64,000 nucleotides of DNA from Turritopsis dohrnii (lineage: Eukaryota > Cnidaria > Hydrozoa > Anthoathecata > Oceaniidae): the NCBI GenBank assembly GCA_027922465.2, contig BQMF02000673.1:107286-171285 (forward strand), in the 5' to 3' direction. Within the stretch, counting starts at the first letter, position 1. Every line of letters begins with the position of its first letter. The notes beneath the pieces were generated by a model, which ran no database searches, had not been told where the DNA came from, and saw only the letters and a list, made by a program, of their open reading frames with translations. Made by a program: the position numbers and the translations under genes. This document shows positions 9,917 through 22,400 of this stretch, one piece after another.

Positions 9917-12900
9917 ATGAATGGTTCGATGTTACAGACAGCAGATGCTGTTGCTCAAAATCCTTGGAAGTTTTGTTTGGTCTGTGGTTACAAACATATA
10001 TTCAACAGTGTAGAAGAATTCAGGATTCATTTGAGAAAAGTACACTGTACTAAAGAGGGTGGTTCATATGTTTGTAAATATGGGAGGAATAATGTATGTC
10101 CATCACTGCCTGTAGAAGGTGTGCATGAAAAGGACTATGTTAACCATGTGGAGAAAGTTCATATTGGCTTAGATGGTTTGTATTGTTGATAATTATTTAT
10201 TGTAAAGTCAAAGAGAAACCTTCAGTGTTCTTTAAAAGATATGCACATGCTGATGGTAATAAAGGAAGTTTAACCTCTATGTATATAAATCTGAGATTTT
10301 TGATCAAGTTAAAGTTTCTTCATATGGCTGTACTAACAGATTTTGCTGCAAGGTTGCATTCTCTTGCCTTTATATTTCTAGGTCGAGCAAATGATCAAAG
10401 ACCTAAATCTGGTGCAATAATGACAATGCCATCTTCACCAGTTCGACGTACCAGTTCATCCTCTTCATTTGTTAATGTTATTTACAAGGATGACCAATTA
10501 ATTGGAAAAGACAAAACAAGTTGGACGCAATATCCTTGTCAAAATTTGAGTGCTGTCTTAAATGATCCCAGAAGAAATACAAGAGAGAGTGATTTTTTCA
10601 CTCGACTATGGGGAGAATCTTTTGTCCCTCATAGTGTTGTTCCCCTAACACTACTTCCCAATACACCACGGTTATATTTTACAGATTATTGGAAGCGCTA
10701 TGAAATAGTAAGCTATTTTTTGGTTAAATCTTTTTGTTTCATTAACTTTGGCTGTAATTACTTCATTGTGAAATCTGAACTATTACCTACATTCTTTTCT
10801 CATCGTATTTTTAACTCTTATGTATTTCTTATTGTGAAATATGCAACAGGGAATAACATATGAGCACGTGTGAAAAGGATAAGTATAACAGCAGTCAATG
10901 TGTGTTTTGCTTAAACATGTCTTACGACTTAGTTGTTTGTATAGAATGTCTAAACTAATTAGTCAGTATTCATTCTTTTTGAAAATTTGTTTTTATTTTC
11001 CTGAAGGCCTTTTTAATAACAAACGATGTGAGCTGTTCATGTTCTAGAAGTGTGCGGATGTGCACGATTCAAGAGAAAAGGTTGATGTGTTTTAAAAGAG
11101 ATATAACATTGTTAAGATGTACTAAAGAAAATGCCTTACAAATTTAGCATTTCTTGGGCTTTCCGAGCCTTTAAAAGGCAAAACCCCCTAGTCAGGCTCT
11201 AGTCACGCTATGCGATCATGAATTCCCAATTGAGGTCTAATCGCCTCAACTCCAAATTTATAGCTAATGCCCTGTTAGTGAAAGAACAGCATAGTTGTAT
11301 CGTGGAAACTAAAATTGAAAGATCTTGCTTTTAGAAATACATGCAACATGAACGATTAAAAAGAGCTGTTCTTGCACCACATACTGGAAAAAAGCATCAC
11401 TCTTGCAGTAATGAAATTCAGTCAAGCAAGAAAAAACAAGGTATCTTTATATACTGTTATATACAGGTACTGTTTTTTATACTGTTTTTAGTTCATAGAA
11501 ATTGTTTTTAGCAATGAAAACCATTTTGCTTAAAAACAACTTGCAGTTTTGTAATTTTACCTTCTTTAGCATTAAAAGCTTTCTTTTGAGTGGAAAAGAT
11601 ATTTCTTTAATGTTCTGTGCATAAAATAGAATTATTGTTATTATGAAAAAATGAATAGTCAATTTCTTTTCTTCTGCATTTACAAACTATAGTTTCAATA
11701 TATGTGAACTTATACAATTTTTTTCTAGGAATTCATGATACAGATGATATTCCAGAAGTGAGTTATCTCTTGAGGATGATTTTACCTCATTCATACCTGA
11801 TCATGCATATTATAAGCATGTTGAAACTAGTTCTCCCCTATTTTGAATCCATGTAGCTTTTATCACAATTTGTTGATGATTGACTGACAATTTTTCTAAA
11901 CTTCCATTGTTAATTTATGGCTATCTAGCTTAAAAAATTTAATTTCCTACAAAAAATATATGTGTGGGTTTCACCTTTTTCCAAAGTGACTTAAACTCTA
12001 AGATGAGGTTTTTAATATTCCATTTCTTCACTCATTCTAAGAAACTCTTTTAGTCCAATGCATGTTGAAATTGAACAAGAGCCAGACGGTACTAAATAGT
12101 AGCAGCAGAAATAGAATGCGTTACTCTGAGTCGAAGATATATATATACTGCAATACAATGTCCCACCCAAAAATTACAAAACATTTCATAAAGAAACTTT
12201 CATAAAAACACATTTATTTAAAATTAAAAAAAAAAAAAAAAAAAAAAGAATTTAAATAAATGTGTTTTTATGAAAGTTTGTTGGCTAAATAATGAAATTT
12301 CATAAAGAGTATAAGTAAAGTTTTAAGTTTTCCACTGAATGGAAAATAGCCTTTTAGAAGATGTTTTGGAAAATATTTTTATATTATCGTCAATGTGGAT
12401 CAGACAAAGTAACATCAGAAACTGATGGTTTAAAAACAAAAGAAATGAAATGACTAATGTGAGTTGTAATTATGTGTATTGAAAATTGAAAATTTTTTCC
12501 AAAAAAATTAAAATTCCTTGATTATGAAAATTGATCATAAATTATTGGTTTTGACGTTTTTGACTATGATGATTAATGAGTCAAACAGTGTTATATCTGG
12601 ACATTAATTTCACAAAGAAAAAGATTGTGGCTTGAGTTGTAAAACCCAATTAGGTGAACACTGTCAATTCACTTGAAAAGATATCTTTTAAACAAAACAT
12701 GGAACCTTATTGGTAAAAAATATATAAGTGAACAAAAACATTTTGTGATATCTATCCCTACAATATAGTTTTGCTTTTCATATGAAAAGCAACGATTCGA
12801 TGTAAAAAATATCTAATATCAAAAGGTTGTTTTTTTTTTAATAACATTTTGAATATAGCCTGTGTTCACTAATTAAAATTCATATAGCTATGGAAACCGG

Positions 12901-15900
12901 TCCTTAGCTACTTTACAGTGTAGGCTATACTGTCATTTCGGACATAGTACTGCTGCCACCATATGAAAGCGAGTTTTGATTATTGATTTTCGAATTTTAT
13001 TTTAATGTGTAAAATTCAAGTTGATCAATTAAACACTAATTCTACTCATTCCATACTTGCCATTGTCTACTTATCATTTGATTGAATTTTGTTTTATGCT
13101 CTTGTACAGATTTTCTTCAAAGCTGACTTTCAACTAGAAGATCCTGAAACCTTTAATATTGTGTTGCCATGGTCACATGTTAGTTCGAAATCTGAGATAA
13201 GGAAAAATTCAGGAAAACTGCTACAGGGGAAGGTAATGTTATACGTGATGTTCCAGAAAATGTTAATAACAAATAAAATTTTTTACGTGATATTATGGCT
13301 TGTGCAAACCAAAACAAACTAACAAAGCATTTACCTATGATTATTCTCGAAGATTCTCAAACACTTTGTTTTAATTCCGTGGTTTTCTTGTTTATTGGTA
13401 GCTCGCACACTACTTGGATACTGTAGAAGTACAACTTGCTCAACAAATTGCTACGAAATCAGATGATTTTTTTGGAGCAATGAGATCTCAGGAGTCTCTT
13501 GAAGGTGAAGTGAAGCAATCTTGTCTTGAAGTTAAACAGCTGAGGTAATTAGTTTTTTTACAGTCTGCTAAATTATATGACCTCACACAATGGACGTAAT
13601 GCATGGATAAAATGCAGATTAATAAAACTCAGTGTTTCCACAGAAACACAAAAATGCTAATTTTGTATATGTGTGATCATGCAAAATCTGAAAGGTTAAT
13701 TACAACCAATAAGTCTTGCTGGCTTATATTGATTTACCCTGTAAATATGAGTTGTTTTTTTTTTTGTTTTTTTTTTCTGTTGTGACATCGATCTAAAAAA
13801 TTGTATGTGTATCTGCTTGTTCATTTGCCATTTTGTGTAAAACTTTAATGGGATAAACTTTCGCGGGGATTAAATTTCGCGGATTTCGCGGATTTGGGTA
13901 TCATCCGTGAAATTAAGTGCCAATGAAAATTTGGAAAATGTTCATCCGCGAAATTAAATCCCCGCAAAAAAAATTTGAATTTTTTCTTTAATCCGCGAAA
14001 TTTTCAATTTTTATCGTTTTTGATTTTTTTTGTCTACGCGAGGGCACAAAACACTCGAAAACGGTCGTTTTTTTCTCTGTCAAAACCTCGATATGTTTGT
14101 ACTAGAATCCTAGGGATGAGAAAGAGTGAAAATAACGAAGCAATAATAATTTCAAGGCGTTTTATCTCATCTCTATTTCAAAATAGATGACTCTATTATT
14201 CGAATTGAAAAGAAATTTGTTCATTTTCTTGGAAAAGCTCTATTGCAAGGATTCGGCCCTTTTTAAAAATTGTGGAAGAGAAGGTGGGTGGAATTTTAGT
14301 GTGTCCTACAAGACTGAAGATCATGGGCCCGAAAGAAAAATGTTAAATTTAAAAGAATTTTTTAGAAACAACTGTTTCTGAATGTAAGATTTAAAAAACC
14401 CTTCTTTCATCATAGTTGAAGCTGATGGCAACCATTCACCAAACCCAGCCCACTATTCAACTATTATTAGCCAATTCTGACTTTGTTAGTGCTTTGGATT
14501 TAATCGAAACATCATTAGAAGTTTTAAGCCAGGAACTAGCTGGTGTTCAATGTTTCAGGTGATTCTTTTACTGACGTTTGTAGAAATCACAAAAAATTTT
14601 GCGCTTTTATTTTTCTTTAGTGTTACTTTTAAAAACCAACTTGTGAACTTTTCTTTCATTTTTACTTTAAGGCATCTGGGATCACAACTGACTGAAATGA
14701 GAAGAGCTATTGAAAGAATGATGTTGGCGGATTTTATCGACTTTGCTTGCACTATACTAAATCAACCTTATTCTGAAAAGAGAGATATTTTATCTGAAGA
14801 GGTAATTTTTGTTGTTCACAACTGGCCATTATGGAAAATTTAGTTGTTTGTTACTTTACAGTTCTCTGCTTCATCTAGGATCGTCTTCTGTCAGTTGTGC
14901 TTGGATTGCTCCATCAAAGAAAACAGAACTTCCTTCATCTTTACAAAACTGAAGCATTTTCACTAATCAAATCCAACATCAAACAGGTAATGAAAATTTT
15001 TATTCTCTGACTATAAGTTCGAAAGGGTTTTAATTATTTTCACAAGCAATATGTCATTTATGAAAGATTCAAGTGCAAGTTCATATACCTTATGAAGTCC
15101 TTTCATAATTTTACAGACCGCTCATGATGTTGTTCCAGAAGACACAGATGTAGCTGAAGATCAAAAGTAAAGAAAAGTTTTCAATTTTTAATCCCTTGTT
15201 TTTGTTGTTGTTGTTGCTTTGCTATGATCATGTTTTTTTTGTTCATTTTAGTGCAAAATTTGGTGATTACATACGTTCATTAGCTCATGATGAATGGTTA
15301 ATGGTATTAAAAGCTGTGTTTTGTGTTGTGTTACAAATACTGCGAAACATGAGGGTATATCTTGGCTTTTTTGTTTGCTTTCATATTTTATTACTTTTTG
15401 GACTATGTTGCCATTATATTCGATAGCTTTTTGGTCAATTCCTCCCATGTCCTATGCAAACGCTAATTGAGGCAATATAGAAATCCATCCGTTATGTTAT
15501 GGTACCATTTCAACATCATACCATTTTTGATACGTTATTTGGATTGGACCAAGTGTGAATAGAACACTTTTCTGATAGCTTTCTGGCATGGTGGAAAGAT
15601 GATCTTGATGTAATAGGACTCTGTACTGTGCAACTGCATACTGACCTTTTGAGTCAATTGCCTAGCTACAACCCAAGCAGTTGGAAGAACCACCTTGAAA
15701 GATGAAAGTTTAAAGACTAAGACCTCCTAGTTCACACTAGGTCATTCATGATGAGTTGGTGGCGGTCTTTTCATTAGCTGCTGGTATCAAAGCAGAAGAG
15801 GAAACCAAATCAGATATCCCCATCACCAATGAGTAAGTGATTATCTTCATGCATCTTAGATATATAGACTTCATGTTTGTTTGGGACTGTAGGTTATCTG

Positions 15901-16083
15901 GTTTTGTTTAGAACCGACTCTTTTCTGGAGAAATCTGAATGTGTGAAGTTAATGGGTGAAAGCAAAGATATCTTATGTGCGGCCTGTGAGCTTGCGCAGA
16001 CACGCTGTTCAAAAGTTATCATCATGAGGGCGAAGGATCATCCTGAAAAAAACAACAACAACAGCAACTTATCATCTTCCTAA
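9917..16083 (+). CDS. VPS54: VPS54, GARP-complex subunit, N-terminal two thirds only
   Basis: VPS54 is a subunit of the GARP tethering complex at the trans-Golgi network for retrograde endosome-Golgi traffic. Exons I can place with matching phases: 9917-10175, 10382-10707, 11335-11440, 11729-11757, 13110-13232, 13402-13544, 14416-14558, 14672-14801, 14879-14986, 15117-15166, 15252-15354, 15741-15832, 15912-16083. Exon 1 encodes a C2H2-type finger (CLVCGYKHIF...HLRKVHC). Exon 2 has NDPRRNTRESDFFTRLWG, and later exons carry FNIVLPWSHV, KLMATIHQTQPTIQLLLANS, HLGSQLTEM and IIMRAKDHPEK, all recognisable VPS54 segments. Exon 13544 ends in phase 2 while 14416 starts in phase 0, so a short exon is missing between them. 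Coding stops at 16083, before the conserved C-terminal domain, so the gene is truncated. From 15796 on it lies inside the inverted duplication. Confidence 0.8.
12194..12279. repeat. long perfect hairpin with poly-A loop
   Basis: Positions 12194-12225 and 12248-12279 are reverse complements over about 31 bp (core TTTCATAAAAACACATTTAT). They are separated by a run of about 20 A. The hairpin sits in a VPS54 intron. Confidence 0.7.
13863..13965. repeat. short inverted-repeat element in VPS54 intron
   Basis: Positions 13863-13883 (starting GCGGGGATTAAATTTCGCGG) and 13945-13965 are exact reverse complements. More partial copies of TTTCGCGGATT occur at 13883-13900 and 13990. It is a small palindromic mobile-element remnant. 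It lies where one VPS54 exon appears to be missing. Confidence 0.6.
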
Positions 16084-16138
16084 ACACTGATCGGAACTTT
16101 GCTTGGTACTTCATCATATTCCTTAATGACATACATAC

Positions 16139-18472
16139 CAATTTAAGGTATGGTGGGATACTGGCATCATTTATCACGATTGGTACAACAACTTTTACAA
16201 CATCATTGTATGTCTAAATAATCATGCAGAAGACAGTTTAAAAAACAGTTTGGTTTGTTGCAATGAATGTTTTATGTTAGTTCTCCCCATACATACATTC
16301 TGGTAATGAAGAACAAAATCACAAAATAGTCAGGAAAACCATTCAACCTTGTAAAGCTTGAGAAAATGATCAAAACACAGTTATGGGATTTCACTGCGAT
16401 TGTCTTCAAACTACCGTTATGTAGATATCGTCCAGCAAAGATTTTAATGACACCACATCTGTCATATCCATCCATATCATATCCACACACTTTATGAAAT
16501 TGTACTGCACTAGACTCTCACTAATTTGAATTTCAAGTGGGAAAATAATTTATTCGAATTACAGAGAGATTCGAATTATAGAAAGTCGCTCTAATTCGAA
16601 TTATTGACTTAAGCTAGCAAAACATCGAATTAAAGAGATCGGAAAGTGACAAAAACTAGATTTCAAAAGTATCATTTTTTTCTTAAGACAAAAAATCTAT
16701 AGAAAATGTTGCTCAATATTCTATTGTTTTGTAGTTGCGATTTGCGCTCTTTCTACGATTCGTGTTGCCTCCAAACGAAAACATTCGAAAGGGAGCGTTC
16801 GAAAACATTCGAATGAGTTTAAAGCCCCTTCTACACTTTAAAAATTCGAATTAGCGAGAGAATTTGCCGAAGGGGAACGAAAAATTGTTCAAATTATAGA
16901 AAGATTCAAATTACAGAAGTTCGAATAGTAGAAAGTATTTTATGAGAGTTTCTTAAGGAAAATTGACGGTAACTGAGATTTTGTTCAAATTATAGAAAGA
17001 TTCGAATAATAGAAGTTCGAATTAGCGAGAGTCTACTGTATTTCCTATTTACCTATAATGTTTACCTACATATTTGCCTCAGTCCTATTTCAGCCTTACC
17101 ACATTAAAAATGGCTACATAAAGAGTATTTAGTATGCTTTGAACATCTCGATAAATGGTATTAACAAACAATAACAAAAACAACCCACCCCTGGACCTTT
17201 GCTACTGATACTGACTTCTGTTTCCTTAAATTTGTTTATCAAATGTTTTAAACACTCATTTAGTTGTCGATATTTCAATGAACGTTCTTGCTGATGAAGA
17301 ATATAAACTGCATGTAGTTCTTTGATTATAAATGCAAGGCCATCAGTATTGTTTACATCCCATTCAATGAATGACTAAACAAATAAAAAAGTAATCAAAG
17401 GAGAACCGAACTAAAATAAATAGAATATAAAAAGATAATAAAGGAGATAGATAATATAAAACTGCTACCTTAAGCTTAGAGATATCTGGGAAGAATGCTT
17501 CATCTTCTGGATCAAATATAAAGTCAGGTGAAAACAACGGTTTATCAGGATCGAAAATCACTTGCCCTAATGAAGAATAAAATTCAAAATGGTACAATAT
17601 TATAAACCAAAATAGATATATCACAAGATGAGTTCATCTCATAATTTTTTAATTGGAGGATTGAATGTTCGTCATCAACATGCTGGCTAAACACAGAAAC
17701 AGTTTAAAATTAAAAAGTTTTTTTTCTTCTTGTTGCAATATGAGACAGTAAATTTGAATTTTTGGTGATTTTTGACAGTTTAGAAATCAGTCAACTGCTT
17801 GGGATTCAATAGGAACTAACAATTTATGCTTCTTACTTTAACTTAAAAAATTAATACAATCTAGCTCAAAAGATATTCAGATGGTTTGCCATTATACTTT
17901 GAAGATAAGTCAACAAAAGATTATGTTTATATGTGCGATATGTTAATGATGTCTTTTCATTATGTGGAGCACGAAAAATTTTGGATAGAATTTTCTCCTC
18001 TCCAGAGTCAATTAATCTGTCCTTGCTGTTACATCATTGTGAATTTTGTTGATGCTTAAAACATGCTTTGTGGTTTTGATTATTTTGAGCATAAGAACAA
18101 TTGAGAAAAATTACCACAAGTATTTACATGTTTTAAGACTCCCTCCAACATCTATCGTAACATCGAACAAATTATGGACTGCTGTATCACCACTAAAAAT
18201 TGTGAAAAAATTCATTATGTCAGTTTTTATACTACAACTTTTGTACAACCTTCTTATATACCAAATAGTAATAATAATAATAGTAATTATAATTTTCATT
18301 ATTATATGCATAATTATTCAAAAACAATAAAAAGATAATTTTATTTGAAAACCAACCTTGACTTGAAATTGCCGACAGTAACAGCTTTCTGTCTGATACC
18401 CAATACGATTTTTCTCAATGATGTTACATACTTTTGAATATATGCTTGAAAGTTGGCAGAGATATCACCCAT
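16139..18472 (-). CDS. BABAM2: BABAM2 (BRE)-like, N-terminal half, copy 1
   Basis: BABAM2/BRE is the UEV-like scaffold subunit of the BRCA1-A and BRISC deubiquitinase complexes (DNA-damage and cytosolic K63-ubiquitin removal). Exons on the minus strand: 18357-18472 (ATG 18472), 18128-18192, 17469-17566, 17189-17374, 16139-16213. All have canonical acceptors and mostly GT donors, and they splice to an open 180-codon frame. The joined exons give KTWQVIFDPDKPLFSPDFIF followed by an EAFFPD segment, aligning with the family's LKWDIIF...PPDFIFGEDAEFLPD; exon 5 gives VKVVVPIVINDASIPPYLK. The C-terminal half is absent: sequence beyond 16139 runs into the oppositely oriented VPS54 tail. Either later exons lie elsewhere or both copies are truncated. 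Confidence 0.7.
16508..17038. mobile_element. Tigger/pogo-like MITE (left-arm copy)
   Basis: A 531-bp element whose ends are inverted repeats (CACTAGACTCTCACTAATTT at one end; reverse complement of the other end CAGTAGACTCTCGCTAATTC). It is filled with internal TTCGAATTA-type subrepeats. There is no ORF. It lies in a BABAM2 intron and is present at the same place in the other arm (35794-36324). Confidence 0.75.
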
Positions 18473-18479
18473 AATAAAA

Positions 18480-19446
18480 ACAGTACTCAATTAAGACATT
18501 CTCTTTCCATGGTTGTTTATTTTATGCTGTGATCACCCAAGAACTTAACATTATAACAGACTATATAGAATCTAAAAACCAAAATGCATCAGTCAAACAA
18601 CATCTCAGTAGAATAGCAATCTTATAAAGTAAATTATGTTATTTTATTAATAATTTTTGTGTTGAAATCTTGAAGAATGATAGAATCTTGGCTAATATTG
18701 TTTAAGCTTTATATTATTCAGGACAGCAACCCCAGTCTGTCTTCAAATGATGCACCATTAACTAACGTTGCAGGCAAGTAAAAAGAACAAGAATTGCATT
18801 GATAACTAGAGATTTCAATGGTGATGTTGTTGGAATAAGTATTGATGGTTTTTATAGTTTACATGGAGGATATGAGTGTGGAGACACTAAGAAAGAATTC
18901 CTGAGTTTTTAACATTAGTAACTAAATGAAGAGAGGTAATCATTTAAATGAAATTTACCCCAAGGAGAATATTTTAGAAATTATAAAGAAGAATTGATTG
19001 TTCCTGAGGAAGATAAGAAGAAGTAAAGTTTATTATGAAAATTTGCTACATTACAGAATTTGCTTGCTTTTTGGAAATATGTCTGTGTCTATCACAAGTA
19101 GATCCAGAGTAGAGTCGCTATTTTCATAGACAGAAATACGGTCAGAAAGGCAGTAAAGAAAGATGAAGAATATGAAAGTTGCAGAACTAAAATTCAACTC
19201 AATAAAATTTTCTTCGCTACTGTGCACACCATTTTTGTTGCACATGGGGTGTTAACTATACGTGTGTAGATGTCCCTACTTTCTTCGGTCTTTCTTAGGA
19301 AATTTTAGCTGGCATTTACACTCGTATGAAAGTCACAGGGAAACCAAGTCCACTTCTTAAAAGCCATGTGAAGACAACATTCCTTTCGACACGCGTGGTA
19401 TAAACAGTTGCCTGTAATACAGTTACAAAACACCATACATACATAT
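18480..19446. other. shared spacer between BABAM2 and nucleolin 5' regions
   Basis: Head-to-head intergenic DNA between BABAM2 (leftward) and nucleolin (rightward), duplicated in the right arm at 33382-34350. A 64-codon open stretch at 19051-19245 (minus) is identical in the two arms at protein level, but I see no homology. Promoters of both genes probably lie here. Confidence 0.4.
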
Positions 19447-22400
19447 CACGGTATTTTCTCGAAGGAAGTTTATTGTGAGCATGCGCGCAATTTTCAACAA
19501 AACGTGGTTGAATTCAATATGGCGGGGAGGGAAGACTCAGTTTAGCAGAATTATAAACGTTATTCTTTTCTTAAAATCAGGAATAATATTCTTTTTAAAG
19601 ACAAAAATTACACGAAACTTTTGAGTATAACCTTTCAATAAAGCAGTTTTATGTGATTCATGTATAATTTTGTAGCAATTACGTCATTTTTGCAGCGTTG
19701 ATATTAGTACCAACGTTTCACCGTATTTTTCAGAGGCTTAAAAAAAACGGTAATTTTGTCCATTTATTGAATTTTTGCATCAATAACTATTATATATTTC
19801 GAAAGAACTTAGATTTGTGTGTTTGTTGGAGATAGTCTGGTTTCCCTATCATTTTTTTAATTTTTGATTTAAGGTACGCTTTGAACCTCCTTAAAATATT
19901 TCACTTAGCTCACTGAATAAATTAATCATGTTTTATATGGATGAAAATAGGCACATCTTTTCACTCTTCTATTTTTCTTTTCAGTGTTCTGTTGCTTATC
20001 TTCTTTGCCATTGGGTGTACACGAAGATAGTGCTCCTTCAACATGCTGTAAACCCTGGTTTTCCCATCTGGAATGTGCCAAAAAAGTCTCTTTAGGTTGT
20101 TGAACTCTGGGTGGATGCTTTCACCTCCTTGTTCACCATAAATGCCTAATCCTACTCGCCAGTTGTTGATGAAATCTTTCACATGATCTTCAAGCATGTG
20201 GAGTTTCGGGGTGATTCTTTCACCTGGCCACGTTCGGTGATAGAAAGACATTAGTTCTTGAATTTTTTCCTCTGCAAAATATACAAAGGATTATATAATT
20301 TAGATTTATGTTGTCAGTTAATTGAATTTTCATAAAATAGCTAAGGAAATATTATCTTACCAAGTTCAGAAACCATCTCATCTGAAAAAACATCAGATGA
20401 ATTCATTAACTGATGACAAAAAGAATACTTGTTGAATAATTCTTTAAATTTGGTACTTATATCAATTGCTTTGTAATGAATAGTTGAACCAGATAGTCCA
20501 AGTGATGCAACTTTTATGGGAATGCTGTTGCATAATTGTATGATGCTGGGTAACTAAGATTAAGAATGAAATACCACATATATTTAATGAATTATTTCAA
20601 TAGGTTAATGGTATTTATATGAAATACGCACCTTCAGCATTTTTTTGACATGATTGCCAATAAAACTTTTACCGTGGTATACTTGACGACAAACATTCAA
20701 GGACTGTAGGGTTTTATCAAGGATTTCAACCAATGGACCAGGACTGGAACTAGTTTTTGAAAGAATTGCTTGTAGTTCCTTTTTCTGAAGTATAAGAAAA
20801 CAAATAATGATTTTTGACCATTACAAAGAATGTTATAATGAAACAGAAACATATACCTTTGCATCCATTTTCTCTTGTAAATGGATAATCCGTAAGGTAA
20901 ATATTGAACGTATTTCATCTTCATTCTCTGGGTTTTTTAAAATGTTGGATGTGATAGCATCATGCACCTGAAGATAGTTAATTCTTCTCATAATTGTTAT
21001 AAATTGGGTGAACTTAGACAAACATCACAAAAAAAATTTTTTTTCAGCTGTATCATACTTAACTAACATGCTTGAAACTTTTCACTTGTAAATAAATATG
21101 TATAAGGATATTGTTTGTATAATTAGAATTACCAATGAAATTTTCTCTTTGAGGTCATTTATTGTGTAATACAATGAACGTATTTTCTTCTGTTGCTCAA
21201 CCAAGTCACTATATTGTACCATTCTAGCACCATTTACATCTTGTTGATGAGAAATTTCAAGATCAAGCATGCTGCATTCCATTTCCATCAATTCAAAGAA
21301 TTTTTTATATGTTCCAAGTGAGATATGCAAGGCTGGTAATGCAACCTACAATATAAACAATGTATGGGGTATTTTATTCATTCTCTGCAAAAAGTAATGA
21401 TATAAGTAAGAAACATTACTTGATCTAGTGGTATATTAAAAAAGGGTTCATCTATCACATTATTAAATAATTTTGCTTTCTTAAGATCACCACCAGCAGA
21501 ATTGAAGTTATCGAAATCCACTTTAAGAGATTCAAGAGAACGTTTTGGGAAGTTTTTATGTGGAGTCTGCATTTCTTCTCGTGTGATGGTGCAAAATAAA
21601 CAGCAGTGACGTCCTGTGAAAAACGGTTGGTAAACAGTACAAAACATTTTATTTATTTTTATTGATGAATGATAATATTGATAATATCTCTAGAGGTCTT
21701 TTGACCTTGTCAAGGAGAAATAAGAATTTTTGTTTTACCATTTGCACCTGTCAGTCCATATACATTGCATAAGAATTCATAGTCTCCAAACATAAATACT
21801 CTGAACTTTTTTTCCCTGAAAAGATGACCAAAAAAAAAAAAATTACGGTTTGTTTTTTTTCATTTATGTTATGTACATGATTCATTATAGTTAACTTACT
21901 CCCAATAATCATTCTGCAGGGCATCGACTTGGTTTTTGAATTGACTTAATGCTATCTTCAAATTTGTGCGATAATCCTTCGCCTCAAACAAGCTGAATAC
22001 GGTTGTATTATTTTTGCTATTTGGCTTGTCAGTGTTTGCAATTTGATAGCACATTTTAAAAGAACCTCCTCTATGGTCACCACCTATTTTGATGTGAACT
22101 TCATTCGAAATTTTGTTGAAATTGAGCATATCATGCCTGGAATTTTAATTATTTATGTTAATAATGCTTAACTGTTAAAAAAATTTTTTTTTCCTCTTAA
22201 CTTTTATGGTCTATTATTTATTTTTTGTAAGTGCAGGCCAAAGAATACCTTTTTAAGGATTGTAATAACTCCAGAAGATGTGTATATAAATTTGTTATAT
22301 AACCCCACGGTGCTGTTTGAATTTCGTAACAACCTTTGCTCTCTTTTGATTCAAACCGAAAGGGTGCTTCCTCAACTAAAAAGTCTGCTCCAGACCATTC

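Noticed and set aside
18046..18330. Hydrophobic 94-codon open frame (and its twin 34498-34782)
   Set aside because: It overlaps BABAM2 exons 1-2 in antisense and is made of an (AAT)n-like run; not a membrane protein gene.
19051..19245. 64-codon ORF identical in the two duplication arms (twin 33583-33777)
   Set aside because: Identity is explained by the duplication itself; no homology, splice or codon evidence for a gene, so described only as spacer.
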